31,888 nt of DNA, taken from positions 1 through 31,888 of the IMG/VR virus record IMGVR_UViG_3300035670_010871; one strand, 5' to 3'. This DNA comes from a virus. The notes under the pieces are model-generated. The model worked only from the letters and a program-made list of their open reading frames with translations, did not search any database and was not told the DNA's origin. Both the position numbers and the translations under genes were made by a program. Below, one piece after another: positions 15,220 through 26,500 of this stretch (position 1 is its first letter; each line of letters begins with the position of its first letter).

Positions 15220-18200
15220 ATGGGTAGTCCACTTGATTTTCCAAGTTCAGAAGTTTTCAGGAAGAAACTGGTTGTAAGGAATTTGAAACCTTACCAGAAG
15301 TCTCCAAAGTTTCCAAGCCCCCCCTACAACTACGAAACTATTCAGAGAGACTTGTCACCCGTTGATACGGATGATACTCTTATCGATACGCCCGTTTTAG
15401 CCAATTTGTTATATCCATTAAACCAATACGGTTCTGATGGGGGATACAAACAAGTCAGAGATGTAAATATTCTAAACAATACTCACTCTAACGAAGGGGA
15501 ATATGGATATCAAGACGCAAACATTATTGACGAAGGTTTTACTGCTGCTCAGATAGGGTTTCCTGGTGTTGCCCCAGCTTGGAAACCACTCAATGCGTAT
15601 GCGAGCACGGACCAACTATTAGATTCGGCCCAGTTCTTTGGTTCATTAGAAATCCTTACACAAAACAACGGTAGGTCAACAAACGCTCAACCGTACCCTA
15701 ACTTTAATTCTTCTTCCTACTCCACAATATCAATTATGTTGAACCCTGACCCACAGGGTTCGAACGGATTACTTTCAAGTGATTCGTTTTTGGCGAAGTT
15801 GGCGGCTACCAACCTGAGGAGACAGATTGAATACAACATTGGAAGACAGATAAGAAGAAACACAGTAGGACGTGCAAATTTCCTAAATGTAAACGGGGGT
15901 GAAGATATTTTAGGTTTTATTAATGGTCGTGTCCCACTATTAGAACCTAATTGGACAATTACTGAGGGTTCTACCGTTGCAGGGGCAGCTGCGGGTCTTT
16001 TGAATAGAATTTCAGGTTCTTACGCACCTTTTTCTGTAATACCTGGTCAATATTTCGACCCACAAATCAATAGTGGGATACCTACGACAGGACAACAATT
16101 AGCATCAGCATTTTTGGGACCGAATCTAGCCGCTGGTGTAGGAAGATTTTTTGCCAGGTTGAACTCTCAATCCAATTTAAGAGGGTCACAACTTTTCTTG
16201 GAAAATACCGGTGGTGGTCAGAGGTCACAATTATTCAAGAACCTTGATTACAACCTTTATAAGCCGGGATACGATAGACCTATTTTTGACCGAGTTGCAG
16301 GGGCACTACAGGGTAGAAATACCAATAATGGTGAATACTACATCGGTAGTGTCAAAAGTGAACCTGCACAAGTTTTCTCTCCTTCAGGGGATATACCTGT
16401 TGACCGTTTCGGTAGAGAGATTCAGTCCCCTGTTTACGGACCTCAGGAGTTGGCACAACTTTATGAAGGACCTGGTCAAGCACTTAACTTGGGGGCTAAC
16501 GGTCCAACATATAGTAGTGGTGGTGATGTAGTTGGTGGATTTACTTGGGTGTCCCCCAAGTTCAAGGGAAATGCCGGTAAATACGTGGGAATCGGGGGAG
16601 AAATTATTGCTGAGGACCCTGACTTTAGACCCTCTGCGTACCAACCTACGGAGTCTACAGAATTTGAGTTTAGACAAGGTTCTATTATGGATGATACTCA
16701 ACGTATCATCGACTCTCAGCCAAATGGTGGTAGAAGACTACAACATGCGGGAAATGCGATTGACCAAGTATCCAAAGTTTTCAATGATGGTTATAAAGAA
16801 ATAACCAAGGGTTCAAAGGTTAAGAAGTATATCGGAGCAATCGGTGCTGAAGTGGGTGCTGAATACTGTAGAATATTCCAAAAGGACACTCCTTACCTTC
16901 AATACAACGACCTTCAAAAACAAGATGGTATTACAACTGAAGGTAGAAGATTCTCTTACTCAATTTTTGACAAGACCTATAACCTCAACATTGCTCCGAA
17001 CAAAAGAGAGGGTGGTCAAGACTCCACTAACTTAATCGGGGGACCAAATGGTTACGCTAAAAAGTATATGTTCTCTTTGGAAAACTTAGCATGGAGAACT
17101 TCAAACAGACCTGGTTTAACTTATTCTGATTTACCAGTCTGTGAAAGAGGACCGAATGGTGGTCGTGTTATGTGGTTCCCACCGTATGGATTGACATTCA
17201 ATGAATCAACTCGTGCGAGTTTCAAACAAACGGATTTTATTGGTCGTCCTGAGCCGGTTTTCACTTATGCTAATAGTTCTCGTTCGGGGACACTTCAATG
17301 GAAAATTGTCGTTGACCACCCTTCGGTATTGAACATGTTGGTGAATCGTGTTTTGAATGACACTAACTTAAGACAAAGAGCCGATGATATTTTGGATTCT
17401 TTCTTCGCTGGTTGTAGAAAGTATGACCTTTACGAGCTGGCAAGAAAGTATTACACGGTTAATCCGAATGATATTTTTGAAATTCAACAAAGGTTACAAA
17501 CAAAGAATGTTACTACCGAAGAGGTTGAGTACTACACTCAAACAGTTCAAAGTGGAGGATTTGACACCACGGCAGGTGGAACTGCCTTAGGGGGTTATAC
17601 GTCCACAGGGTCTAACACCTCTTCTACCACATCAGGTTTTGATTATTCAAGACTTCAAAACTACGGATTGTATTTCGAGAATGATATTCCAAAACCGAAT
17701 TTGGAGGTTCAAAACTATGAGGTTTATTATCTGACTTACACAAGTAGTGCGAACAAAGAGAGGTATCGGGTGGAAAGTTCTCGTATTAATGAAGAGTTTC
17801 AAGTAAGTGAATTTTTTACTCAAGTCGTAGAGGGTAATAAAAGTGCCATACAAGAAATGTTCATTCAACTCAGTAAAGATTTAGATAATGATGTGAACGC
17901 CACTTGTCATATAGTTTTAGAAAGTAGTGCCTCTAATCCACAAACTATTGAATATAACGAGCTACTGTCTCAAAGAAGAATGGTCTCGGCTATAAGATAC
18001 ATTGAGAGTATTGGAAATCTTAAAACCTATATTGATAATAAGAGATTAACTCTTACACAAATTACCGAGGGTGAATTGGCCAAAGAGGTTATACCCATAG
18101 GGTTGGATGATAGGGCTTATGGGTTATTTGATTGTACTGGACAAGATAGTTTGTCAAGAACTGCACAAGTTTATAGTGTAAATGCTATGGCATGTAGAAG

Positions 18201-20271
18201 AACTGCAATAACAAGTATTGAATTCAAACAACAACCGCCCACAACCGATGTTGGTGTTCCTGAGGAAATTCCATTCTTCGATGAACAAATTATTGAACAA
18301 AGAAGACCAGGTCGTCCCGTCACAGAGGTTGTTGAGGAGACGGTTTTCAGGGATAATATTACCAAAAGAGTTTTGAGAAGTTTACTTTCGGAGTGTGACT
18401 ACTTTGAAGTTGTCAAAGAACAAACCCCGATGGTTTACGATAGTTTGAGAGAAAAGTTGAAATTTTTCCATCCTGCGTTTCACTCAATTACACCTGAAGG
18501 ATTAAATTCAAGATTAACCTTCCTTCAACAGTGTATGAGACCTGGTGACACTATACCTACCGTTAAGGTTGACAACCAAGGTGGAACCAGTCTACAATAC
18601 AACAATGCCGTAAACACCGCATTTGGTGCTCCACCTGTTTTGGTTTTAAGAGTTGGGGACTTCTACCACTCCAAAATTATTCCTGAGAACCTAAGTATTA
18701 CATACGAAGAGTTGGATTTGAACCCTGAGGGTATCGGGGTTCAACCTATGATTGCCAATATCAATTTGTCGTTCCAATTCGTTGGAGGTCAAGGTCTAAA
18801 AGAATCTGTGGATAAACTACAAAATGCATTGTCATTTAACTTCTACGCTAACACGGAAGTTTATGACGACAGAGCCGACGCTACTGATGATAGTTACAAG
18901 GTTCTCGACCAAGAGTTTATTCAACAACTTGGATTAAAAGTACCTCCACCTACAATCAACCAAGCTCAAACTACTCAACCACAGAATAACTTGGATGCGA
19001 TTGGTAGAATTTTAACAACTACAAACACACCGACAGGAGACATCGGAACAATTAGTTATAAGCAGTTCATGACCAATTTAGTTGGACAAACTCAAAATTA
19101 TTTCGCAACGGTCAACAATAAGATGAGGGATTTGAATCTTCAGTATAATAACGCTGTAAGACAACAATTTAGTTTCTCAAGAAGATATACTGATGGTGAA
19201 ATGTTGGTGACCGGTGTTGGATTTGATGTTCCATTATTTGGTAAACCTTCAACCTTTGAGTCAGATGTCAACGAAGTTTTCAGGAACTTTGTTGACGATA
19301 TCGATAACAACCAAGATGGGTTCATAAAATACTTGGTTGATGATGTAAGAATTTTCTCGAACAAAACAATTCGTGCGGTAAAGAATAACTACAAAGACTA
19401 TGTCAATAACTTCCGTGGGGAGTTTCAAAATGGTGCTACAACTATATTACAAAACCTTGTAGATACTCAGACATCTTACATTCAAACCCTTTCACGTTGT
19501 AACGTGTTACCATATTATGACACTGACCCAACACTCGGTACCGATGGATATCAACGTACTGACGGTAATGTGGTAATTTTAAACACCTCGGGAAGTACAG
19601 AAATTTCTGCGGCCTCGGTAGGGGTGACAAACACATTAGAAGAATTAATTCAAGATATTCAGATTGTTGCTTCGGCACTTACAACTTTCAATGATGTAAT
19701 TGAGAGTAAGTATACTGCAGAGGTTAGTGGAAAGGTATATGAAGGATACTTTACTACAGACCAACCTGACCAAGCCCAAGTTAAATCACAAGTATTTGAA
19801 CCATTTACCTGGAATACTTTTTGGGATAGTGAGGCAAACAGAAGACAATACTTCATTCTTTCTCAACAAATCTTGGATGAAAACAAGTACAATAGTTTCA
19901 GAAATGCAATTATTGGAAACTTAAGGGACAATGCAGGTGTTTTAGGTAATGTCACTTTTGTTCAACTCGAACAATCATTTGACAATTATTGGAAGGCTGT
20001 TGCACGTCCTGCTTATTTGGAAGAAAATGCTGCAACAAATACCTTCCTTACTGATTTCCAAACCAATGCTTTGAGAAACTTCCTTAATTTCACACCATTC
20101 AACTTGAACAAAGAGAGAGTATTCACATACGAAACTATTTTACAACCACCTGCGGAACAAATACAATTGATTAAGAACTTGGGTAATAAAAATAATATCA
20201 ACTCTGAGACCTCCTCTTGGACAACTTCTTTAGGTTCCAATGTAATAATCGGAAAAGCACAACTCTTATAA
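15220..20271 (+). CDS. Giant baseplate / tail-tube-initiator-like protein with OmpA-like domain
   Basis: The 1683-residue product has two regions resembling tube-initiator or contractile-system tube proteins. The first (about 615-710) has YMFSLENLAWR, WFPPYGLTFNES, DFIGRPEPVFTY and a VDHPSVLN strand. The second (about 1138-1220) has VLVLRVGDFYHSKII, the LSITYEELDLNPEGIGVQPMI segment and NLSFQFVGG. Between them (about 825-1030) lies an OmpA-like fold: a helix with IQEMFIQLSKDL, strand CHIVLESSAS, then NELLSQRRMVSAIRYIE (about 908-924) and a final ACRRTAITSIEF, matching the N-LS-RA-V and NRRV signatures of peptidoglycan binders. The N-terminal 500 residues are Gly/Asn-rich and unassigned. It is probably the functional relative of T4 gp48/gp54, and the OmpA-like part may touch cell wall. 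The gene ends two bases before the next start codon region. Confidence 0.7.
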   Translation: MGSPLDFPSSEVFRKKLVVRNLKPYQKSPKFPSPPYNYETIQRDLSPVDTDDTLIDTPVLANLLYPLNQYGSDGGYKQVRDVNILNNTHSNEGEYGYQDANIIDEGFTAAQIGFPGVAPAWKPLNAYASTDQLLDSAQFFGSLEILTQNNGRSTNAQPYPNFNSSSYSTISIMLNPDPQGSNGLLSSDSFLAKLAATNLRRQIEYNIGRQIRRNTVGRANFLNVNGGEDILGFINGRVPLLEPNWTITEGSTVAGAAAGLLNRISGSYAPFSVIPGQYFDPQINSGIPTTGQQLASAFLGPNLAAGVGRFFARLNSQSNLRGSQLFLENTGGGQRSQLFKNLDYNLYKPGYDRPIFDRVAGALQGRNTNNGEYYIGSVKSEPAQVFSPSGDIPVDRFGREIQSPVYGPQELAQLYEGPGQALNLGANGPTYSSGGDVVGGFTWVSPKFKGNAGKYVGIGGEIIAEDPDFRPSAYQPTESTEFEFRQGSIMDDTQRIIDSQPNGGRRLQHAGNAIDQVSKVFNDGYKEITKGSKVKKYIGAIGAEVGAEYCRIFQKDTPYLQYNDLQKQDGITTEGRRFSYSIFDKTYNLNIAPNKREGGQDSTNLIGGPNGYAKKYMFSLENLAWRTSNRPGLTYSDLPVCERGPNGGRVMWFPPYGLTFNESTRASFKQTDFIGRPEPVFTYANSSRSGTLQWKIVVDHPSVLNMLVNRVLNDTNLRQRADDILDSFFAGCRKYDLYELARKYYTVNPNDIFEIQQRLQTKNVTTEEVEYYTQTVQSGGFDTTAGGTALGGYTSTGSNTSSTTSGFDYSRLQNYGLYFENDIPKPNLEVQNYEVYYLTYTSSANKERYRVESSRINEEFQVSEFFTQVVEGNKSAIQEMFIQLSKDLDNDVNATCHIVLESSASNPQTIEYNELLSQRRMVSAIRYIESIGNLKTYIDNKRLTLTQITEGELAKEVIPIGLDDRAYGLFDCTGQDSLSRTAQVYSVNAMACRRTAITSIEFKQQPPTTDVGVPEEIPFFDEQIIEQRRPGRPVTEVVEETVFRDNITKRVLRSLLSECDYFEVVKEQTPMVYDSLREKLKFFHPAFHSITPEGLNSRLTFLQQCMRPGDTIPTVKVDNQGGTSLQYNNAVNTAFGAPPVLVLRVGDFYHSKIIPENLSITYEELDLNPEGIGVQPMIANINLSFQFVGGQGLKESVDKLQNALSFNFYANTEVYDDRADATDDSYKVLDQEFIQQLGLKVPPPTINQAQTTQPQNNLDAIGRILTTTNTPTGDIGTISYKQFMTNLVGQTQNYFATVNNKMRDLNLQYNNAVRQQFSFSRRYTDGEMLVTGVGFDVPLFGKPSTFESDVNEVFRNFVDDIDNNQDGFIKYLVDDVRIFSNKTIRAVKNNYKDYVNNFRGEFQNGATTILQNLVDTQTSYIQTLSRCNVLPYYDTDPTLGTDGYQRTDGNVVILNTSGSTEISAASVGVTNTLEELIQDIQIVASALTTFNDVIESKYTAEVSGKVYEGYFTTDQPDQAQVKSQVFEPFTWNTFWDSEANRRQYFILSQQILDENKYNSFRNAIIGNLRDNAGVLGNVTFVQLEQSFDNYWKAVARPAYLEENAATNTFLTDFQTNALRNFLNFTPFNLNKERVFTYETILQPPAEQIQLIKNLGNKNNINSETSSWTTSLGSNVIIGKAQLL

Positions 20272-20272
20272 T

Positions 20273-20596
20273 ATGGCGTTTAATTACTACAACCGATATA
20301 CACCCTTCGAAAATAACGGTGAAACTACCGTTGTTCCCTATGCGCCTATCACCTCCAAGCCGTCAGATAAAGTTTTTGTTTATAAGGTTGGAAGGTCAAG
20401 ATTGGACAACGTTTCACAAGAATACTACGGAACACCATTTTTTTCTTGGTTAATTCTTCAAGCCAATCCTCAATATGGGGGGTTAGAAAACAACATACCT
20501 GACGGGGCTGTCTTGAATATTCCATATCCTTTAATAACTTCTCTACAGGATTATAAATTAGCGGTGGACAATTATTTCTATTATTATGGCAGGTAG
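20273..20596 (+). CDS. Baseplate wedge protein with LysM-like fold, T4 gp53-like
   Basis: This 107-residue protein begins with a FNYYNRYTPFENNG segment. It then has VFVYKVGRSRLDNVSQEYYG (34-53), a strand-helix unit, then SWLILQANPQYGG (58-70) and NNIPDGAVLNIPYPL (73-87). This is the LysM-like arrangement used in gp53 and in tail protein X, where the domain staples hub and wedge together. The aromatic C-terminus YFYYYGR is notable. It starts one base after the TAA of the giant baseplate gene and its last 11 bases overlap the giant hub gene, so the three are probably coupled in one operon. Confidence 0.72.
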   Translation: MAFNYYNRYTPFENNGETTVVPYAPITSKPSDKVFVYKVGRSRLDNVSQEYYGTPFFSWLILQANPQYGGLENNIPDGAVLNIPYPLITSLQDYKLAVDNYFYYYGR

Positions 20597-23500
20597 TGTA
20601 TTCGGAGACAACTCAGGTAATATCTTTGTTGAAGCGGATTACAATAACATCATATTAGTAGACCCCAACAAAACTTCACGAGTAGGACCTAACGGAAAAG
20701 TTCTTATCGAGGAAAGGAACGTTGACCATGAAAACTTGGTGATGTACGCTAACTTGGAAGCACAGGTCCTTCCAAGAACAAAACTTGCCATCGGAGGTAG
20801 TCCTCAGGACAATCTCCGTACAATATCAATTGCGGCAATCAATTTTCTTAAACCTAACGACGACGAATTTTTAAACACTGGATACTACGATGATTTAACA
20901 GGACAAAATTCTAATCAGGGTAAAGCCAGACTTCAAAGATTTGAGACGGTTGTCAGTAATGACCAAAATGGTCAAAAGTTTTACAAACAATTTACAGCCA
21001 CCGACACAAGAGGAAGAGTTATCGACCCAGGTCTTTTGGGTATTACCAGTATCCAAATCAGAACAACAATGTCGTTCATCCCTGAAGTCACAATCGAGTT
21101 GGAAGATGTGCAGGGTAAAGCGTTGTTTGAATCAGGAGACCAGTCACCATATGCCGCGTTTTTTAATTTACCCTATCCCCCCTTTTATCTAACCCTCAAA
21201 GGGTGGTACGGTCAGGCGATTAGGTATCAATTAAACCTTCAAAAGTTTGACGCGAGATTCAACACCTTCAGTGGTAACTACCAAATCACCTGTCAGTTTT
21301 ATGGGTACAAGTACAATATCCTCAATGAGATATCATTGGGTCACTTACTCGCTACTCCCCACATGTACAGTAAAACCTTTAATATCACAAGAAGTGATGT
21401 TGGTTTACAGAATGAGAGTATTTTAAGTCAAACATCTGCAGAGGGAAACCTTACAGGTGATTCCACAATTTCGAGTACGGATACAAGTATTGAAGCCATT
21501 TCAGAGAAGGGATATCAGAAAATCAAAGAAATGTACGGAGAGTACAAGGCAAAAGGTTTAATACCCTTGGACTTTCCTGAACTCACCGTGGCTGAGATGG
21601 CGTACAAGTTACAACACCTTGAGCAGGATATTCTTAACGATTTCAAGGGGAAAGCAGATTTACAGCCATTGACTGATGCTACCACTTACGCCAAATACCT
21701 TGACCAATACTTCAAGAAATTAAGGGGGGATAGAAATTCGTGGTTTACGAAATATATTAATCCCAATCCGTTTGTTTTAAAAGATGAAACTATTGTTTTT
21801 GGGTTCAAAACAGAATTGGACCCTCAACAAAGAGAACAGGCGTTGACAGAGCTGAAGGCCGAGGTTGATTCTTTCAATATAAGACTCAATGAAAACCAAA
21901 CTTTTGGCGAGAACAGGGGGGTGAAGAATCTTAAGATTGATAATTCAATCACTCAAAAAACCTTCATTGCTCAGATTGACCCGAGTCAGATTGATGTTCT
22001 AAGAACTCTTAGACAACAGACTGGTATTGTCAATCCGACTTCGGGTCAGACATCTGATTTTTTCACTCAGTTGATTAAGAATCAGTTTCAAATAACTGTG
22101 GAGATGACTCCACAGGGAATCAAGGAGGTCAAGAAACCATTTTTTATATTCGAGGGTGTTGGACGTTTTGATACGTTAATAAGAACCATGCAAGCTGACT
22201 TGGATAAGAAAGTATCCAATTTGGAAACTGAAATCAGTACCAAACTTGCCGAGACTATTGCCTCGACGAGTGGGTTGGGGTTTGTTCCAACGGTGAGAAA
22301 TGTTATGGCGGTTATCTTTGCTTCCACCGAAGCGTTCATAAGACTTATGGACGAGGTTCACAGAAACGCGTGGGACGTAAGAACTGACCCCGTAAGAAGA
22401 AGTGTTGTCTTTAATAACTCAACCACGGTTCCCAACTCCGATAACGTAAGGAATACTCAATATGCCGCTAACGCATCGGACGCAGCTCGAAGTTCTGAAG
22501 AACCCGTATACCCTTGGCCACAAGTGTTTGTTGAAAATACAATTGCTGCAAACAATCCTAATGGGTCTGACTTTAACCCGCAGAAGAACCGTTATGAGTT
22601 GGCTTACCCGGGTGACCCCTCGATTGTTAATCTTACAAAAGGGTATCTCTACGACAAATGGCCTGAGGTTGAGTTTGTGGAAGAATACCTTAGGGGTTCG
22701 GCACAAAAACTTCAACCAACACGGGTTCAACCCCCACAAGAAAATAGTGGGCAGGTTACTTCGGTTTTGAATATCAATGCCATTGAATTTCCTTATGTCA
22801 ATTTTGCGTACTTGAACAAGGAAGAAGTGAGATTTTTCTTTGAGATTTATGAACGTAGTCTTATCTACCCAAGATACACAGGTCTTAACCGAGTGATAGG
22901 AACTGCTTTGGAAACAGGTTTGACAGAACTCGTTTCAAATGTTGAGTCAAGTAACATTGTCACAAGTTTAGGAATAAGTTCCCCTTACATAATTCTTAAA
23001 TTAAAGAATTTCCCACTCACAGCAAATAACTACATTCAATTCCTGTCTACCATTTCAAACGACGGAACAGGAAGAGATTGGAATAACTTTGTAAGAGACA
23101 TTTATGTTACAAATTATCTAAGAGATGAGATTGCCAATAGTTCATCAATTCTTTCAATAGAAAGTCTTTCGAGTTCAGTACAAACTCAAAACTTCTCACT
23201 TCCTCAGATTGACTATTTGAGTCAACTCTTGGCATCGACCAACACCAATATCCCAACAATTACGGACACATTCCCCTTCCGTGATGAGTTGTGGAATGCC
23301 ACATATTTGAACAATTACATTTTCAGTGGAGACTACAATAGAGTATTCAACACCACAAGAACCTACAAGGTATATCCACCGAAAAATTTGATTACTAATT
23401 TCACTGACCTGTTGGACAAGACCTCAGTCAGACCTGTTACGACGTTCTCTTATTTGGAAGTTGAAACTCCTGATGTAACAAATGGAATTACAGATTTCTT

Positions 23501-26500
23501 CTTGGGAAGAACTGCTTCGGAGTTATTACCCACGGAAGGTTTTGTACAGGGGGGAACACCTGGTGTTTTGAATAGCACCACTTCGATGCTCAACACCCCT
23601 TACTTTATAAATGCCATTCAATACGGGGTACAGAATCAAAAAAATTCTGTATCCGCACCCTACAAACAATCGGCATATCTTTTCTTGAACTCCCTTCCAC
23701 TGGCAACTTTGAAGGAGAAGTACAAGACGTTAGATGCTGCCAATCCTTTGGACTACATCTTCGCCAGTATGAAGAAGTTCGGTGCGGTTCATCGTCTACC
23801 ATATGTGTGGATTTTAAAATACGGTTCCATTTGGCACAGATACAAAGAGTTTGTTCAAACAGGTCAAGATATCTTGTCACCAGTATGGACGGACTTTGAT
23901 TACATCAACAACTACGACCCAGTCAGTGGTTCGACAGGAACGAGTTATACCTTGAACGGAGTGGGTACCATTACCCTTCAGGAACAAGACTTTGATGGGA
24001 CAACTCTGTATGATGAATTACAAGTTGGGTTCTACCCAAAGACAATCAACGACTTTAATTACTTCCTCAACGGAATAGACCTTTGGACTAACTACACTGA
24101 TAGTGAGATTAACCAATCTATCGCACAAGGATTCAAAGTTCAGAACCTATCCGAGTCAAATATATTTGTCTCAACGGTAGACACTACAGGACTTAACAGG
24201 ATTGTCAATCTAAACACTTACAGTTCAATTATCCCTGATACGGTTGAATCTTCAGACCCAAATCAGTTGGTTTGTAACACCCCCCCTCAAACACCACAAA
24301 CCAATTACTATGTGCTCCCCTCCTTTGGTACCAACCAAAACCAAGTAAGAGAGGCGTTGTTCAATAATGCTGGTGTGTTAACTGGAGACCTCAACAACAA
24401 CCCAGCAATCTTTAACGGGTCGGTACGAACCTTTTGGAAGATGCCAAACTACGGTTACTTGGATATTACAAACATCCAAAGACCTGATTACGATGCTTAC
24501 ATGAACCTTATTCCTTTATTGGGTGATGTTCCACCATTTAGGTTGATTGAGACCACAACATCTCAGTTACCTGGTGCTAATTACTCCAAAATAGATGACT
24601 TACTTGGAACATTTGAGAAACAAGTATTGGATATGTTTGAGAGAGAATTCCTTAAGTTTTCTCAATCGGTTCTTAACATTGACACCCAAGTAGGTGATGG
24701 AGATTTCATCATCGACGATTCACAAGCAACAACAAGAGGTGTTTCACAAAGCGGTGGTGCAACAAATGAGTCCTACCGAAACTTCCAATCTCTCTACAGA
24801 GAACTTATGAGTGTCCCTCTTCCTGTAACGTTTGCTTCACAAGAGGACCTGTTCAAGAAAATCATCGATGACCAGTTTACCAAGTCGATAAGTCAAATCC
24901 AAAATCTTATGGAGTTTGACGTGGCCTTTAGAATGGGTAACCCCACGCAATACAAAAGAAGAGAGACGGATTCATATCTGAGTTATATCTTAGGGACGGG
25001 TAATGTAATTGACCCTATTCCTTTTGAACCCTATGTTGCGGGGTCTCTTCCTACTAATGGTGGGACAACAACACTCCTACAATCACAGATTGACAATCCT
25101 GCTGCGTGGCAAGCACTAAGACTGAATGTAGGTTTTTCACAAATTCCTGAGTTACAATACTCAAATGGGGGGTCGTATATCACTGACTTCTTCGTGGACA
25201 GTAATATTGCGTTCACTCAAGCTAACGTAGAGTTTTTGGCTCCGATTATTAAAATGTACGCAACTCAAAAACTCGATGACCCAACGACCACGGATATTTC
25301 ATTCGCGACGTCGCTTCAAAGTTACATTGCGGTAAATGTTGATTTCCAAAACACTTCTTTGGATAACACATTGACTTTGATAAGGAAACAACTTCCTGAT
25401 ATTACAGAACTTCCCGAGAGAACAATTCAAAGTAATTTTGATGCGAAACAAAGTAAGGTTGAACTCTACGAAGTTTTCAAAGCGTTGAATGATAAATGGA
25501 TTGCGGGTTCAGACTACACCAACCAAACTTTGTTTGAGGATATTCTTTTCCTCGATAGGGCATCAAGAAATATTGGAGATAAAATTATTTTAGATATCTT
25601 CAATCTTCAGAAGTTAGTTAATGCGGACAACCTTAACTATAATATGAGTGTTTTCGTATTCATTAGTGGAATATTGACTGAAAACCATTTCTCTGTTATG
25701 CCCATGCCGGCTTACGTGAATTTCTACAATGTTCAAGAAGTTTCGGCTACCGCACAACCAAACTTGGAACCAGGTCGGGATTTTGCCAATAGTATGTGGG
25801 GTACGTACTTGAATGTGGATTATAGAAATTCGGGACCAAAGTTGGTTTGTTTCTATTCTGAAAGACCATCCACCTATGTTGATTTACAGGGTCAGACGAA
25901 AAACTATATGTTTAGAAGTGATGCATTTGACTTAAGGGAAGCACAATTAAATCCTTTGATTGAAGACCAAACCAATAAGAATGACTGGTCTTTGTCCAAC
26001 CGAGTTGTTGGATTTAACGTGGATATTGGAACAAGAAACCAAAACGTGTTCTATTCGTTTAGTGTTAGTCAAAACGGAGGTAAAGCCACGTCCGAATCGA
26101 TTCAACAGATTAACTTGATGTCGGCAAGCGCTGCGGGTAGAAGTACCTCAACACAAAACGTATCCCTCTACAACATCTACAAAAACATGAGTTATGAGTG
26201 TGAAGTAGTTTCTTTCGGAAATGCTTTGATTCAACCAACAATGTATTTTAATTTAAGACACGTTCCATTGTTTAATGGTTCTTATATGATTACCGACGTA
26301 CAACATACGATTGCTCCTGGTACCTTCCAAACTAAATTTAACGGGATAAGACAAAGCGTATTCACACTACCTGTACTTGATGGGTACCTACAAAGTATTA
26401 ACAAAAACTTGGTAACTAAACTTCTCAAGAGTGTCAAGCAACAAAGAGATGTGTCCCGAGGTACCACAACGACTACCACACAGGGTAACAATGCCAATAT

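Noticed and set aside
16211-16531. Long alternative frames inside the giant baseplate and hub genes
   Set aside because: Each lies wholly in another frame of a recognisable protein, without family-like sequence or separate leaders.
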